DNA of 64,000 nucleotides from contig NZ_CP093532.1 of NCBI RefSeq assembly GCF_022682305.1, positions 1-64,000 on the forward strand, read 5' to 3'. The stretch's first letter is position 1; each line of letters starts with the position of its first letter. Of this stretch, positions 33,761 to 42,609 are shown piece by piece. A program made the translations under genes and the position numbers. Source of the stretch: Shinella zoogloeoides. GTDB lineage: Bacteria > Pseudomonadota > Alphaproteobacteria > Rhizobiales > Rhizobiaceae. Below the pieces are notes generated by a model, which was given only the letters and a program-made list of their open reading frames with translations, had not been told where the DNA came from and searched no databases.

Positions 33761-35037
33761 CGGCGGCCATTCACCAGTTCGCTGACCATCGTCACGTTAT
33801 TGGCGATGTCGTTGGTGACGGCGGACTGCTCTTCGGTCGCGGCGGCCACCGTATTGGCGCTTTCCATCACGCCTTCCACCAGATTCTTGATACGCAGGAG
33901 CGTGTCGGACACGTTGTGCGAGATTTTCTGCATCCCGCCAATCTCCGCCACGATTTTCTCGGTTGATTGGCTGGTCTGGTTGGCGAGTTTCTTCACCTCG
34001 TCCGCCACGACCGAGAAGCCGCGCCCTGCGTCACCGGCCCGCGCCGCCTCGATGGCGGCATTCAGCGACAGGAGGTTAATCTGACTTGAAATCGCGTCGA
34101 TGAGGGTCACGACCGCCCCCATGCTCTGGGCGGCTTCCGCCATCTGGTCGATGAACTGCGAAGCGGCCAAGGTCTCACTCGATACCATCTGCACGCTGTC
34201 GCGGGTCATCGCCATGCTGCGGGCGATGTCCTGAATCGAGCCGGTCATTTCATGGGTCGCGGCGGCCACGGAAGACGCCACCTCGGAGGTCTGGCGCGCC
34301 AACACCTTCTGCGCGGTGATGTCGGTCGCGTACTTCGTCACCATGTAGGGTGCGCCGTCATTCCCGAAAATCGGGTTGTAGCTGGCCTGTATCCAGACCT
34401 CCTTGCCGCCCTTGCCGAGGCGCAGAAACTCACCCGCCTGAAACTCACCACGGTTCAGCGCAGCCCAAAACTCCCGATAAGCGGGGCTTTGTGCATAGGC
34501 CGGTTCGACGAACATGCGGTGCTGCTGACCCTTAACCTCCGCCAGCGTGTAACCCATGGCGTTGAGGAAATTGTCGTTTGCCTCCAGAATGGTACCGTCG
34601 AGCGTGAAGGAAATCACGGCCTGCGAACGGTCGAGCGCTTCCTTCATCTTGAGGGTCTTCACGGTGATATCGGTGGCGAGTTTGACCACCTTCACCGTTT
34701 TGCCGCGTGCATCGTGAACCGGATTGTAGCTGGCCTCGATGTAGACCGCGCGGCCGCCTTTGCCGATGCGCTTGTACTGGGCGCTCTGGAACTGGCCGGA
34801 GCGCAATTCGTTCCAAAAGTCCTTGTAGTCCTGGCTCGCGGCGTAGTCGGGTTCCACGAACAGGCTGTGGTGTTTGCCGACGATTTCGTTCAGGCTATAG
34901 CCGAGCGTTTTGCAAAAATTATCGTTGGCCCAGAGGATTGTGCCGTCCGGCTTGAAGTGAATAACGGCCTGCGAGCGGTCAAGGGCCGCCATGATGGCAT
35001 CATTTCCGCGTTTGAAGAGCTGTGATAGGAGCTGCAT
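33757..35037 (-). CDS. Soluble chemoreceptor with two PAS domains
   Basis: A cytoplasmic methyl-accepting chemotaxis-type protein of 426 aa. PAS 1 (about 12-115, [20 protein letters not shown]) and PAS 2 (about 135-240, [20 protein letters not shown]) are near-duplicates, each ending in a [22 protein letters not shown] tail. The signalling domain has the hairpin motif [20 protein letters not shown]. There are no membrane helices, as in Aer-2-like and plasmid-borne receptors. The paired PAS domains may bind heme or flavin (inference). The 310 bases upstream contain its promoter and no other gene. Confidence 0.92.
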   Translation of the reverse strand: MQLLSQLFKRGNDAIMAALDRSQAVIHFKPDGTILWANDNFCKTLGYSLNEIVGKHHSLFVEPDYAASQDYKDFWNELRSGQFQSAQYKRIGKGGRAVYIEASYNPVHDARGKTVKVVKLATDITVKTLKMKEALDRSQAVISFTLDGTILEANDNFLNAMGYTLAEVKGQQHRMFVEPAYAQSPAYREFWAALNRGEFQAGEFLRLGKGGKEVWIQASYNPIFGNDGAPYMVTKYATDITAQKVLARQTSEVASSVAAATHEMTGSIQDIARSMAMTRDSVQMVSSETLAASQFIDQMAEAAQSMGAVVTLIDAISSQINLLSLNAAIEAARAGDAGRGFSVVADEVKKLANQTSQSTEKIVAEIGGMQKISHNVSDTLLRIKNLVEGVMESANTVAAATEEQSAVTNDIANNVTMVSELVNGRR

Positions 35038-35348
35038 GTTCGTGGTTTCTTGTTGTTTTTATGCTTGTTAATCTAGGATGTGCTGTATTCCAATAATCAG
35101 GACTTGTTGGACATTAGATATTTCTTAGTATTATCACACCATAGCAATGACAATGCTACATTGATGCTTAAGAAATACGCAGGCGAGCGTAGTTTTGCGG
35201 TGCTTTGCTGACGGTTTCCGGCCTGTCCCAAAAGTCCTGATTTTTGCAACGCCTTCCGAAAAAAGAAACCATCCATTCAACGGCAAATTGCGGAAAGCCC
35301 TAGGGATGTGCCAGTGTCCCGCACAGGGATAATCCATAGGGTAGGTGC
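35038..35348. other. AT-rich intergenic region, promoter of the chemoreceptor
   Basis: No reading frame here is convincing. The segment 35060-35170 is AT-rich and probably holds the chemoreceptor promoter. A stretch at 35215-35260 resembles 32620-32660 near the resolvase gene (both contain CCCAAAAGTC followed by TGATTT). This could be a shared recombination or leader sequence. Confidence 0.35.
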
Positions 35349-35870
35349 ATGGGGCTGTTACGGATTCTCATCCGGTTGTTTGTCGGAAAGCGCAGGCCGT
35401 CCCGGCCACGACAACACGAGCCGTTCGTTGTCATCACGACTCCGGCCCCATCCCGCGCCCCGACGTCCTCGCCTCCGGCACCCACGGTTCTGCGGGGCCG
35501 GTGCTGGGTCGTCGATGGCGACACCATCGTGATTGACAACACCCATATCCGGCTGGCCGGAATCGACGCGCCCGAACTCGACCACCCTTATGGTAAGCAG
35601 GCGAAATGGGCGATGGTGCAGCTCTGCAAGGGACAGACGGTGACGGCCCGCATCCGGCCGGAACTCTCCTATGACCGCGTCGTGGCGGAATGCTCTCTCC
35701 CCGATGGGCGCGATTTGGCGGCCGAGATGGTGCGCGCTGGCATGGCGCTCGACTGGCCTAAGTTTTCAGGCGGCAAATACAGGCATCTTGAGACGCCGGA
35801 GGCACGGCGCAAGCTCTGGCGCGCGGATGCCCGCCAGCGCGGCAAGCTCAAGATGCAGAAGGATTGTTAG
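35349..35870 (+). CDS. Thermonuclease-like (SNase) protein
   Basis: A protein of 173 aa. A basic N terminus (about 1-45) with a short hydrophobic patch is followed by an SNase/TNase domain: WVVDGDTIVIDNTHIRLAGI then DAPELDHPYGKQA, and SYDRVVAECSLPDGRDLAAE with the catalytic-type Arg. Such plasmid nucleases are often surface-attached or secreted. The N terminus is not a classical signal peptide. It is convergent with the ParE/ParD pair downstream. Confidence 0.85.
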   Translation: MGLLRILIRLFVGKRRPSRPRQHEPFVVITTPAPSRAPTSSPPAPTVLRGRCWVVDGDTIVIDNTHIRLAGIDAPELDHPYGKQAKWAMVQLCKGQTVTARIRPELSYDRVVAECSLPDGRDLAAEMVRAGMALDWPKFSGGKYRHLETPEARRKLWRADARQRGKLKMQKDC

Positions 35871-35888
35871 GTAATTACCGCCTCTGCT

Positions 35889-36179
35889 CTAACCTAACCA
35901 ATTTTCGGTGTCGCGCGGGCCGTAGACAACGGCGACTACGAATATGCCGTAAGGCATCGGCTCGTAAATGGCGATATAGCGGCCTTCGATGAGAATGCGC
36001 GCCGTGGCGCTTAATTCGGGGCGCGGCGACCCCATCATGGGTTGACCCGCTGCAAGTTCGGCCTTGTCCAGAATGCGCCGGAGCAGGGCATCGGCGGCCC
36101 GCTCGTTATCGGGAGCGATGGCACGCCATATGTCCCGCAAATCCTCCTCGGCGCGAGGGCTGAGAATATACTTAGCCAC
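35889..36179 (-). CDS. parE: ParE-type toxin
   Basis: A RelE/ParE-superfamily toxin of 96 aa (YILSPRAEEDLRDIWRAIAP at the start, RYIAIYEPMPYGIFVVAVVY near the end). ParE toxins poison gyrase. The gene overlaps the antitoxin gene by 8 bases, antitoxin first, which is the usual order. It stabilises the second plasmid backbone by post-segregational killing (family knowledge). Confidence 0.9.
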   Translation of the reverse strand: MAKYILSPRAEEDLRDIWRAIAPDNERAADALLRRILDKAELAAGQPMMGSPRPELSATARILIEGRYIAIYEPMPYGIFVVAVVYGPRDTENWLG

Positions 36180-36447
36180 GGGAGCGGGTTTCAGCTTTCA
36201 GTTCCGCCAGCAGGGCATCCGCCGTGACCTCGCGGCCTGCCCCGCTCGCCATGCCCTCGTCATAGGCTTTCTTGAGGCGGGCCAGCTCCATCTGGCGCAT
36301 TTCCTCGCGCTGCTCCCACAAGCGTAACGCATCGCGGACGATTTCGCTGTTAGACGCATAGCCGCCGGTTTCGACGGCACCTTGCATCATAGCCGCTTGG
36401 TGCGGCGTCAGGGATACGGTGAGGGTTTTCATGTTCGTAGCTTTCAT
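36172..36447 (-). CDS. parD: ParD-type antitoxin
   Basis: An antitoxin of 91 aa with an N-terminal RHH DNA-binding part (MKTLTVSLTPHQAAMMQGAV, SNSEIVRDALRLWEQ) and a helical, flexible C terminus that would wrap the toxin. It precedes and overlaps the ParE gene. Starts at 36447 and 36432 are both possible; the latter gives the typical MKTLTVSL family start. Confidence 0.9.
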   Translation of the reverse strand: MKATNMKTLTVSLTPHQAAMMQGAVETGGYASNSEIVRDALRLWEQREEMRQMELARLKKAYDEGMASGAGREVTADALLAELKAETRSRG

Positions 36448-36513
36448 TTCTTCAGCTTATAGCACGCCTCACAAGAACTAACAAATATTGTTAGCCAGCC
36501 CTCGGCACACCCC

Positions 36514-36639
36514 CTACGCAATATCCAGCCGGGGCAAGGCGCGCACGATGCGTATGGTTTCAAGGCTGCCTTTGTCGCGCTGGGTACGGGCGTTATCCCG
36601 GTAGGATTCAAGAATGGTTTGAAGAGAATTGATTGCCAT
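36514..36639 (-). CDS. Very small ORF, possible helicase leader fragment
   Basis: A frame of 41 codons, MAINSLQTILESYRDNARTQ then RDKGSLETIRIVRALPRLDI. The N-terminal half resembles the opening of some large plasmid/restriction-type helicases (ESYRDNARTQRDKG). Then the sequence changes and stops. It is either a decayed start of such a gene or a genuine microprotein. Confidence 0.3.
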   Translation of the reverse strand: MAINSLQTILESYRDNARTQRDKGSLETIRIVRALPRLDIA

Positions 36640-36734
36640 CGGGAAACTGCAAACTGACTTTGTTGAATATGGCGGTACGATACGGCTGTGAATCACGCCT
36701 AGGTTGAATTACCCACCAATATTGCAGGCGTTTC

Positions 36735-37208
36735 TCACCCTGTCCACACAAACGGCGTGCTCCGCCCCAGCACCACGCGAATATCAGCGGCATAGTAGTC
36801 CACCGTCTCGAACGGCCCGGCCTTGACCGGAATCGGCGTGTTGCGGAACACCGCCGCCGGTTCCAAGTCTTGCTGGCGCAGATAGACCGACAACGTCCGC
36901 CAGTCCCGCCAGCCCTCCAGCCGCTCCAGATGCTGCCGTTTGATGAGCAACGGCTTGGTGAACTCCCACAAGTCGCGGGCCGGGTTTAAAAGCAGGCTGA
37001 AAAAATGCACCTGCATGTGGTCGTTGAGGCTGAGGGTATCCCCCAGCCGGGGCAGGTGTTCCAGCTCCACCTTGTCCAGCGCCGCATGGGCTTCCCCCAG
37101 TGGCAAAGCCATGATGTAACTGTTCAGCTTCTGGCTGTCGTAAGTGCCCGGCGGCAACTCCACATGACGGCATATCTTGGCGGCGTAGGTTTCATAAATG
37201 GATGTCAT
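36735..37208 (-). CDS. Hypothetical plasmid protein
   Basis: A soluble protein of 157 aa that I do not recognise (YETYAAKICRHVELPPGTYD, MQVHFFSLLLNPARDLWEFT). The ATG at 37208 gives a natural N terminus (MTSIYETYAAKI); earlier codons in the same frame merely shadow the divergent gene. Its start overlaps that of the plus-strand gene at 37198 head to head by 11 bases. Confidence 0.6.
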   Translation of the reverse strand: MTSIYETYAAKICRHVELPPGTYDSQKLNSYIMALPLGEAHAALDKVELEHLPRLGDTLSLNDHMQVHFFSLLLNPARDLWEFTKPLLIKRQHLERLEGWRDWRTLSVYLRQQDLEPAAVFRNTPIPVKAGPFETVDYYAADIRVVLGRSTPFVWTG

Positions 37209-37815
37209 TAAGTTCGTTCTCTGGCTCGCCACGAAACTGACCCTTGCCGTCATCGGCGCGGTGGCCTTCCTCCTCGAAAAGCTCACCGGCCACGTCCGCA
37301 AAAGAGCACACCAAGGCGCGCCGCAGCAAGAGCCGCGCCCGGTTTATCAGGCTCCGGCCCCCGCACCGGCAAGCGCCGCGCCTGCCGTGCATGTCCATGT
37401 GCATCTCGACCAGATGCACGCGCAACCGACCCCCATGCCGCCGCCCAAACCGCCCATGGCCTCCGCCCTGCCGCCTCCAGCGACGGTGCTCACTCGGCCT
37501 GACCACCGCATCTACGTCACCACCGGCAGCCACCTGATGCAGGAGCATCCGGCCTGCGATGACCTGCTCGACCGCCTCGACTATGTCCTTTACCGCGCCG
37601 CGCATCATGACGGCGAGCCGTTCACGGTCGCGCCGCCCCTCGATGAGGCACGGCATGGCCGTGCCATATCCCTCGACCTGCCGCCTGTCGCTGCCGTCGA
37701 TGAAGGGGAGTTTTTTAGTGAGGAACGACGCAATCTGCCGCCGCCGGATGGTGCACTCTGGTTCCGCAAGGATGGGGAAGCGCCGCAACGGCTCACCACG
37801 GGCACCCCGTCGTAA
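37198..37815 (+). CDS. Hypothetical membrane-anchored Pro-rich protein
   Basis: A protein of 205 aa. One N-terminal membrane helix (FVLWLATKLTLAVIGAVAFL) is followed by a Pro/Ala/His-rich linker (about 40-100) and a soluble C-terminal domain (about 105-195, HRIYVTTGSHLMQEHPACDD). The layout resembles small transfer-region proteins encoded near traG genes. No family is recognised. Confidence 0.65.
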   Translation: MDVIKFVLWLATKLTLAVIGAVAFLLEKLTGHVRKRAHQGAPQQEPRPVYQAPAPAPASAAPAVHVHVHLDQMHAQPTPMPPPKPPMASALPPPATVLTRPDHRIYVTTGSHLMQEHPACDDLLDRLDYVLYRAAHHDGEPFTVAPPLDEARHGRAISLDLPPVAAVDEGEFFSEERRNLPPPDGALWFRKDGEAPQRLTTGTPS

Positions 37816-37859
37816 ATGGCGTGTTGTCGGGCGTGGCCTCTACCACTCAGATGAAAAGC

Positions 37860-38174
37860 CTATTCTCCGCCATCACGATAAACAGCCTCATAATCACGGC
37901 CACCATAAAAGACATTCAGGATTTCAACGGCCTTTTCGACCCGATAAGCAATGACGGCGCTGCGCTCAAACGGCACGGTTCGCAAACCTTCTACCAAGTC
38001 GTCACGAGGCCGACCGCCATGTGGCGCATTCCCAATCTTGCGGCATCGCGCCGTTATCCGGCCGACAAACTCCGCAGCGACACGGTGGCTTTGACTGGCT
38101 AAGGCGACTGTGCGGTAAATGCCTTTCAGATCTGCAATGGCTTCCGGCCGGTACTCGACCTTAATGCGCTGCAT
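37860..38174 (-). CDS. RelE/ParE-family toxin
   Basis: A protein of 104 aa with the RelE/ParE fold signature: VEYRPEAIADLKGIYRTVAL, then GLRTVPFERSAVIAYRVEKA and ILNVFYGGRDYEAV. The ATG at 38174 lies inside the last codons of the antitoxin gene (14-base overlap), the typical coupled order. It is the second toxin of this backbone. Confidence 0.88.
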   Translation of the reverse strand: MQRIKVEYRPEAIADLKGIYRTVALASQSHRVAAEFVGRITARCRKIGNAPHGGRPRDDLVEGLRTVPFERSAVIAYRVEKAVEILNVFYGGRDYEAVYRDGGE

Positions 38175-38451
38175 CAGGTAAGCCCTTGGCTTCACTTTCC
38201 ATGAAGCGGGCCAGCTCAGCCTCAGCCTCGTCGGCGGATAGGCTTGGCCGTGGGTCGTTGATAGAGCGGCGGATACGGGCGCGCATGGCCTCAAGACGCT
38301 CAACGTCCTCGACACGCTGACGTTGCCAGACCCGCACGGCATCGCGCATGGCCTCGCTGGTGGTGGCAAATTCGCCGGATTCCACGCTTTCGCGGAGGGC
38401 CTGCATTTGTTCTCGCGCCATAGTGACGCTGACTTTCTCGGCGTTGTTCAT
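38161..38451 (-). CDS. ParD-like antitoxin
   Basis: A protein of 96 aa with an RHH N terminus (KVSVTMAREQMQALRESVES, TTSEAMRDAVRVWQRQR) and an acidic helical C terminus. It precedes and overlaps the RelE/ParE-type toxin gene. It is expected to autoregulate the pair from the 38452-38520 interval. Confidence 0.88.
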   Translation of the reverse strand: MNNAEKVSVTMAREQMQALRESVESGEFATTSEAMRDAVRVWQRQRVEDVERLEAMRARIRRSINDPRPSLSADEAEAELARFMESEAKGLPDAAH

Positions 38452-38592
38452 GGTCAGGTTCCTTTCATTGGCTCCTTATAAGGTAGGATAAAATCCGACC
38501 TGACACCAGCATTTTCATGGATGCGCCGCGCGCCCCTCTTGCATCCTTCCCAAAAAACGCAATCTTGGGCTGCTCAATCTTTGGGGGATACC

Positions 38593-38934
38593 ATGGCCAT
38601 TGACCGCCGCGCAGCAGCCTACGCCGAGCAGTTTCACGGGCTTTTCATTTCGCGCTACACCGCAGCCGCGCGGGCCGGGCGCTCCGACCTCATCCCCGAA
38701 CCCATCCGCGACATGATTGTCTGCTATGTGAAGGGCGTTCACTCGTCCAACCCCGTGGACGTGGTCGAGTGGACAAAGGATGCGCTCTACGCCTACCGCG
38801 TCAAGAACGGGCGCGATTGCCCCCTGCCGCCGGAGGTGCAGACAGTCGGGCAGGCCGCGCTTTCCGGCGCGGCGGCGGGGGCCAAGGTGGGCCTCGGTCT
38901 CGTGGCCCGCAGTCTGTTCCGCGCGTTCCGCTGA
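38593..38934 (+). CDS. Hypothetical protein upstream of traG
   Basis: A protein of 113 aa (MAIDRRAAAYAEQFHGLFIS, IPEPIRDMIVCYVKGVHSSN) with a small Gly/Ala-rich hydrophobic patch near the C terminus (ALSGAAAGAKVGLGLVA). A GGGGGAT ribosome site precedes the ATG. It lies 67 bases before the truncated traG on the same strand, so it is probably part of the transfer region. No family is recognised. Confidence 0.6.
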   Translation: MAIDRRAAAYAEQFHGLFISRYTAAARAGRSDLIPEPIRDMIVCYVKGVHSSNPVDVVEWTKDALYAYRVKNGRDCPLPPEVQTVGQAALSGAAAGAKVGLGLVARSLFRAFR

Positions 38935-39001
38935 CGCTTTCCTGCCAGCCGCGCGGGCAGAGGGTTTGCCTCGCGCGCGCGGCTGACGGACACTCACCAC
39001 C

Positions 39002-39405
39002 ATGGATGTTCTCAACGGCTTTTTCTGGCTACTTTCCACCGCGCTCTACAGCGCGGTGTGGCTGGTGCGTTTCGTCCTGACCCTTCCGTTGCGGCTGGTC
39101 AGGGCAAGCCGCAACCGCCGCAAGGCCCACGGCTCGGCGCGCTGGGCGCACCGCTGGGAACAATGGTGGCATGGCGCTGTCCGTGGCGAAGGTGTTCTCC
39201 TCGGTCGCGGGGCCTTCGGCCGCCTGCTGCGGTTTTCGTCTGACGGCATGGTGATGGTGTTCGCCGCCATGGGCGCGGGCAAGGGGCTTGGCGTGGTCAT
39301 CCCCTCCCTCTTGACCTATCGCGGCTCGATGGTCGTCACCGACCCCAAGGGCGAGAACTACGCCATCACCCGCCGCCAGCGCGCCCGCTTCGGCAAGGTG
39401 TGGAT
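39002..39405 (+). pseudogene. traG: traG/virD4 coupling protein, N-terminal fragment
   Basis: The first 134 codons of a type IV coupling protein: N-terminal membrane helices (LNGFFWLLSTALYSAVWLVR), then the Walker A region MGAGKGLGVVIPSLLTYRGS and VVTDPKGENYAITRRQ. The gene is cut at 39406 by the 38-bp terminal repeat of a Tn3-family element, and a few foreign codons follow to a stop at 39442. The rest of this gene is not in the window; the traG piece at 47289 is a different one because it repeats the same Walker A region. Confidence 0.9.
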
Positions 39406-40833
39406 GGGGCTCCGTGGGCATTTCTGCAATAATACCCGCTAAGGGAAAGCGAAGTTGTTTGGATTGAAACGGTTAGCGCGGATCGGCCTGAAGCGTTCGA
39501 GGGGTCGGTCAATTTCGTTCCAGAGATAGTCGCCGGTGAGTGCGATATGAGCCCAGGGAAGTGGTGCGACTTGGGAGAGCAGCTCGGCGGGAATATCGAT
39601 GCCCTGGGTGCGGACATAATCGACAGCGCGGCTGAGATAGACGGTGTTCCACAGGATAATGGCGTTGACGACGAGGTTGAGACCTGACGCCCGATAGGCC
39701 ATGGTTTCCGCCACGCGGTTGCGCAGCTCGCCAAGCTGGTGGAGGAAGACCGCCCGGGCAAGGGCGTGACGGCTTTCACCCTTGTTGAGGATGGCATGCG
39801 ATCTGCGCCGGAGCTTGGTGTCGAGCAACCAGTCGCAGATGAAGATCGAGCGTTCAATCCGGCCCATTTCGCGTAGCGCCTGATTGAGCCGATTTTGCCG
39901 AGGCGATGCGGCAAGCTTCTTGAGGATGACGGACGGCGGCACGAGGCCCGCGCCAATCGATGACTTCAGCCGCAAGACCTCATCCCAGTGCTGCTCGATG
40001 ACATCCATGTTGACGGCTCCCGAGATCAGCGCCCCGAGCGGCTCGTACGCCGCGTCGGGATCGATGACGAAGAGCCTGCGATTGCCGAGATTGCGGATAC
40101 GAGGAATGAGCCTATAGCCGAAGCCATGGAACATAGCGAATGTCGTTTCGGTCGCGCCGGCGGTATCGGTTGCATGCTCATGGATTTCGACGGAGCTTTC
40201 GTTGTGAAGGAGGCCGTCGAGCACGTAGGGCGCTTCGCTCTCGGACGCCTGGATCATCCGGGAGAAGAAGGAGGCGAAACGATTGGACAGGAAGCCATAG
40301 ACCGAAGCACCTGGTCTTTTGCCGTATTTTGCATTGTATTCGAGGCTGGCTTCACCGCGCCCGCCTGCCGGAAAGAACTGCCCGTCCGAGGAGGAGATAT
40401 GACCGTCGCCCCAGACCGCGGCGAAGGGATGAGCCTGCTGCGCATCGACCAGCACGGCGGTCGCCGTAGCATAGGTTTCCGAGCGCAGATGCCTATCTAC
40501 CATCAGCATCATCTGGTGGATCGTGACGCCGCGTGAGCTTTCCGCCATGCGTTCAGCACCGGCGTTGGTGGCGTCGGCAAGGATAGCGGCCATCAGCGCC
40601 GGCTCGTCGTTCGCCGTCTCGCCGGTGCGATAGTGTGTGAAGCTGTCAAGGAACCTGGTCCAGCTGTGGACCTCGGCAAGCAGGCTGGTGATCCTGATCC
40701 GGGGAACGAGGATGTAAAGACGCCGGCTGAGCGCGACGATCCCGTCACGCTCCTCCTCGCGGATCGGGGAGACCGACAAACCCTTGTCGGAAATAGCCGC
40801 ATCCGGAATGGCGTTGGCGGCCGCCGCCCTTGC
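39406..40833. mobile_element. Tn3-family transposon remnant, right end with 38-bp IR
   Basis: The 38-bp end at 39406-39443 starts GGGGCTCCGTGGGCATTTCT and finishes CCGCTAAG, a standard Tn3-family terminus. The tnpA reading frame begins directly inside it. The element is cut at 40833 by the Tn21-like transposon, and its other end is not adjacent. Confidence 0.88.
39439..40833 (-). pseudogene. tnpA: Tn3-family transposase, C-terminal half only
   Basis: The last 464 codons of a Tn3-type transposase, open up to the Tn21-like terminal repeat at 40834. It retains the catalytic regions ISSSDGQFFPAGG, HATDTAGATETTF and LNKGESRHALARAVF with the DDE residues, but the N-terminal DNA-binding half is missing. 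The stop overlaps the element's terminal repeat, as in Tn21-subgroup elements. Confidence 0.9.
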
Positions 40834-40871
40834 GGGGTCGTCTCAGAAAACGGAAAATAAAGCACGCTAAG
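40834..40871 (+). repeat. Left 38-bp terminal inverted repeat (Tn21 type)
   Basis: Identical over 38 bases to the complement of 47251-47288. It includes the stop and last codons of tnpR (stop at 40867). Confidence 0.95.
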
Positions 40872-41424
40872 CGTGCGTGGAGGCTGGCACCCAGCGGTAC
40901 AGCGTCGGAATGGACACGCCGAGGTTCTTGGCCACGTCCTTGGGCGGCACCCCGCTGGCCAGCAGCTTCTTGGCCGACTCGATCTTGCTGTCGGTCATCT
41001 TCGGCTTGCGGCCGCCTTTGCGGCCGAGCTGCTTGGCGACTTCCAGCCCGGCGCGGGTGCGCTCGACGGTCAGCTCGCGCTCCATTTCGGCAAGGCTCGC
41101 CATGACGTGGAAGAAGAACCGCCCGGATGGTGTGCCGGTGTCGATGGAGTCGGTGAGGCTCCTGAACTGGACACCGTGCTTGTGCAGATCGCCGACCAGA
41201 TCGACCAGTTGCTTGACCGACCGGCCCAGCCGGTCGAGCTTCCAGACGACCAAAGTATCGCCTTCGCGCAGCATTTCGAGCGTCTTGGCCAAGCCAGGCC
41301 GGTCTGCCCGCGTGCCACTCACCTTGTCCTCGAAGACCTTTTTACATCCGGCCTTGCTCAAGGCTTCGCGTTGCAGCTCCAGGTTCTGATCCTGCGTCGA
41401 GACGCGCGCATAGCCAATCAACAT
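40867..41424 (-). CDS. tnpR: Tn3-family resolvase TnpR
   Basis: A serine recombinase of 185 aa: MLIGYARVSTQDQNLELQRE with the catalytic Ser, VVWKLDRLGRSVKQLVDLVG, HVMASLAEMERELTVERT and a C-terminal HTH (DVAKNLGVSIPTLYRWVP). It resolves transposition cointegrates. It differs clearly from the classic Tn21 TnpR, while the transposase at the other end is Tn21-like, so the element is a hybrid. The ATG overlaps the stop of the unknown gene upstream. Confidence 0.93.
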   Translation of the reverse strand: MLIGYARVSTQDQNLELQREALSKAGCKKVFEDKVSGTRADRPGLAKTLEMLREGDTLVVWKLDRLGRSVKQLVDLVGDLHKHGVQFRSLTDSIDTGTPSGRFFFHVMASLAEMERELTVERTRAGLEVAKQLGRKGGRKPKMTDSKIESAKKLLASGVPPKDVAKNLGVSIPTLYRWVPASTHA

Positions 41425-41789
41425 GGCTTGTCTCGCGCCCGGTCGATGCGTTCCTGCATCGCCTGCATCACTTCTTCGTGGGTGTACGATCTGGCGTTGG
41501 CGTCGGTGGCTTGCCGCAGGGCTTCCTCAACCTCGCGCGTCATCCGCTCGTAATCCTCCGGCCACAGCGCTTGCTCCATGCGCAGCGACGCCTGACCCAG
41601 CAGGTGCAGCAGGCTGAACAGCCGCATGTCGTTGGTGGCGACGATGCGCTCCCGAATCTGCTCCTGAATAGCTTCGCTAGCCCGATGCGCTTGTGGTGTG
41701 GCAGTCCCCTCGTAGTCAGCGGGGAATTCCGCTTCCTCGGCAATCCTTGCCCAGGCGCTGGCCAGCGCCTCGATGGTTGACGTGCTCAT
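41418..41789 (-). CDS. Unknown protein in tnpR operon (third gene)
   Basis: A helical soluble protein of 123 aa (MSTSTIEALASAWARIAEEA, HRASEAIQEQIRERIVATND, MRLFSLLHLLGQASLRMEQA). It is not recognised. The start at 41789 overlaps the preceding stop as ATGA and its own stop overlaps the tnpR start, so it is locked into a coupled four-gene operon. Confidence 0.65.
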   Translation of the reverse strand: MSTSTIEALASAWARIAEEAEFPADYEGTATPQAHRASEAIQEQIRERIVATNDMRLFSLLHLLGQASLRMEQALWPEDYERMTREVEEALRQATDANARSYTHEEVMQAMQERIDRARDKPC

Positions 41790-42286
41790 TTCCGCCGCTC
41801 CTGTGCTCTTTGGCGAATCAACCGGCCAAGGGGCCTCGACGCGAAAACCAGCAGCATCACGCCTATCGGATACCAGGTCGAGAAGACCACCAAGGCATCG
41901 AAGGCTGGCCGTCCGGTGTTGGTAGGCAGTACGGCGGTCACAGCCATCAACCCGCCGACCGTCCAGATGATGCGCCACACGTAGGGCATCACGCGGGGCA
42001 CGTAGCCGTCATCGAAAGCGGTCTGGTAGTAGCGGCGCAGGCCGCGCTCGGCAAGCGCCTGGCGCTGCCGCTCCGACAGCGCATCCGTCCGGCCATACCA
42101 GCGCCGGAATGGTGGACAGCGCAGCAGCAAAGGGGTGAAGAGGATCATCACCGCCACGATCGCGACACCCCACGCCATGACGGCGCCGGCATCGGGCCGC
42201 TTGGCGTTCTCGATCACGGGCGCGAAGACGCCCGGAGCACCGATCATCCAGAACAGCGCAATGTGCTGATGGAAGGAGAGCTTCAT
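41786..42286 (-). CDS. Unknown membrane protein in tnpR operon (second gene)
   Basis: A protein of 166 aa with four likely membrane segments: HQHIALFWMIGAPGVFAPVI, AVMAWGVAIVAVMILFTPLL, MPYVWRIIWTVGGLMAVTAV and ALVVFSTWYPIGVMLLVFAS. The cytoplasmic loop and tail are Arg-rich. The ATG at 42286 overlaps the preceding stop as ATGA. No family is recognised. A membrane protein coupled to a resolvase is unusual. Confidence 0.65.
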   Translation of the reverse strand: MKLSFHQHIALFWMIGAPGVFAPVIENAKRPDAGAVMAWGVAIVAVMILFTPLLLRCPPFRRWYGRTDALSERQRQALAERGLRRYYQTAFDDGYVPRVMPYVWRIIWTVGGLMAVTAVLPTNTGRPAFDALVVFSTWYPIGVMLLVFASRPLGRLIRQRAQERRK

Positions 42287-42609
42287 TTGCTCATCCACTT
42301 GCGCAGCAGGCGCTTTTTCAGGGAGGCGCGTTCTTGCGGGTTGCGTCCCTTGTGATTGGCGATGCGATCCGCCGTGGCGGCCTGGCGCTTGACGGGCCAG
42401 TAGGAGCGGCCATCCTTGCCCATCGACCAGACGCTGCTGGCCTGGTTTTCCAGCAGGGGCAGATGGGCGCTCAGGGCTTCGGGCGACGCGCTGGTCAGCG
42501 CCGTGCGCTCACGGGTGCGCCAGCGCTGATGCCAGAGCTTCTTGTCCTCGCGCTCGCTGCCGCAGGTCGTGTGCCCGACGATGGGTGTTTTGCGGCGGCT
42601 GCGGCTCAT
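42283..42609 (-). CDS. Unknown basic protein in tnpR operon (first gene)
   Basis: A very basic protein of 108 aa (MSRSRRKTPIVGHTTCGSER, KLWHQRWRTRERTALTSA, IANHKGRNPQERASLKKRL). It has a high Arg/Lys/Trp content and no membrane segment, which suggests nucleic-acid binding. It is the first gene of the coupled operon. No family is recognised. Confidence 0.6.
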   Translation of the reverse strand: MSRSRRKTPIVGHTTCGSEREDKKLWHQRWRTRERTALTSASPEALSAHLPLLENQASSVWSMGKDGRSYWPVKRQAATADRIANHKGRNPQERASLKKRLLRKWMSK

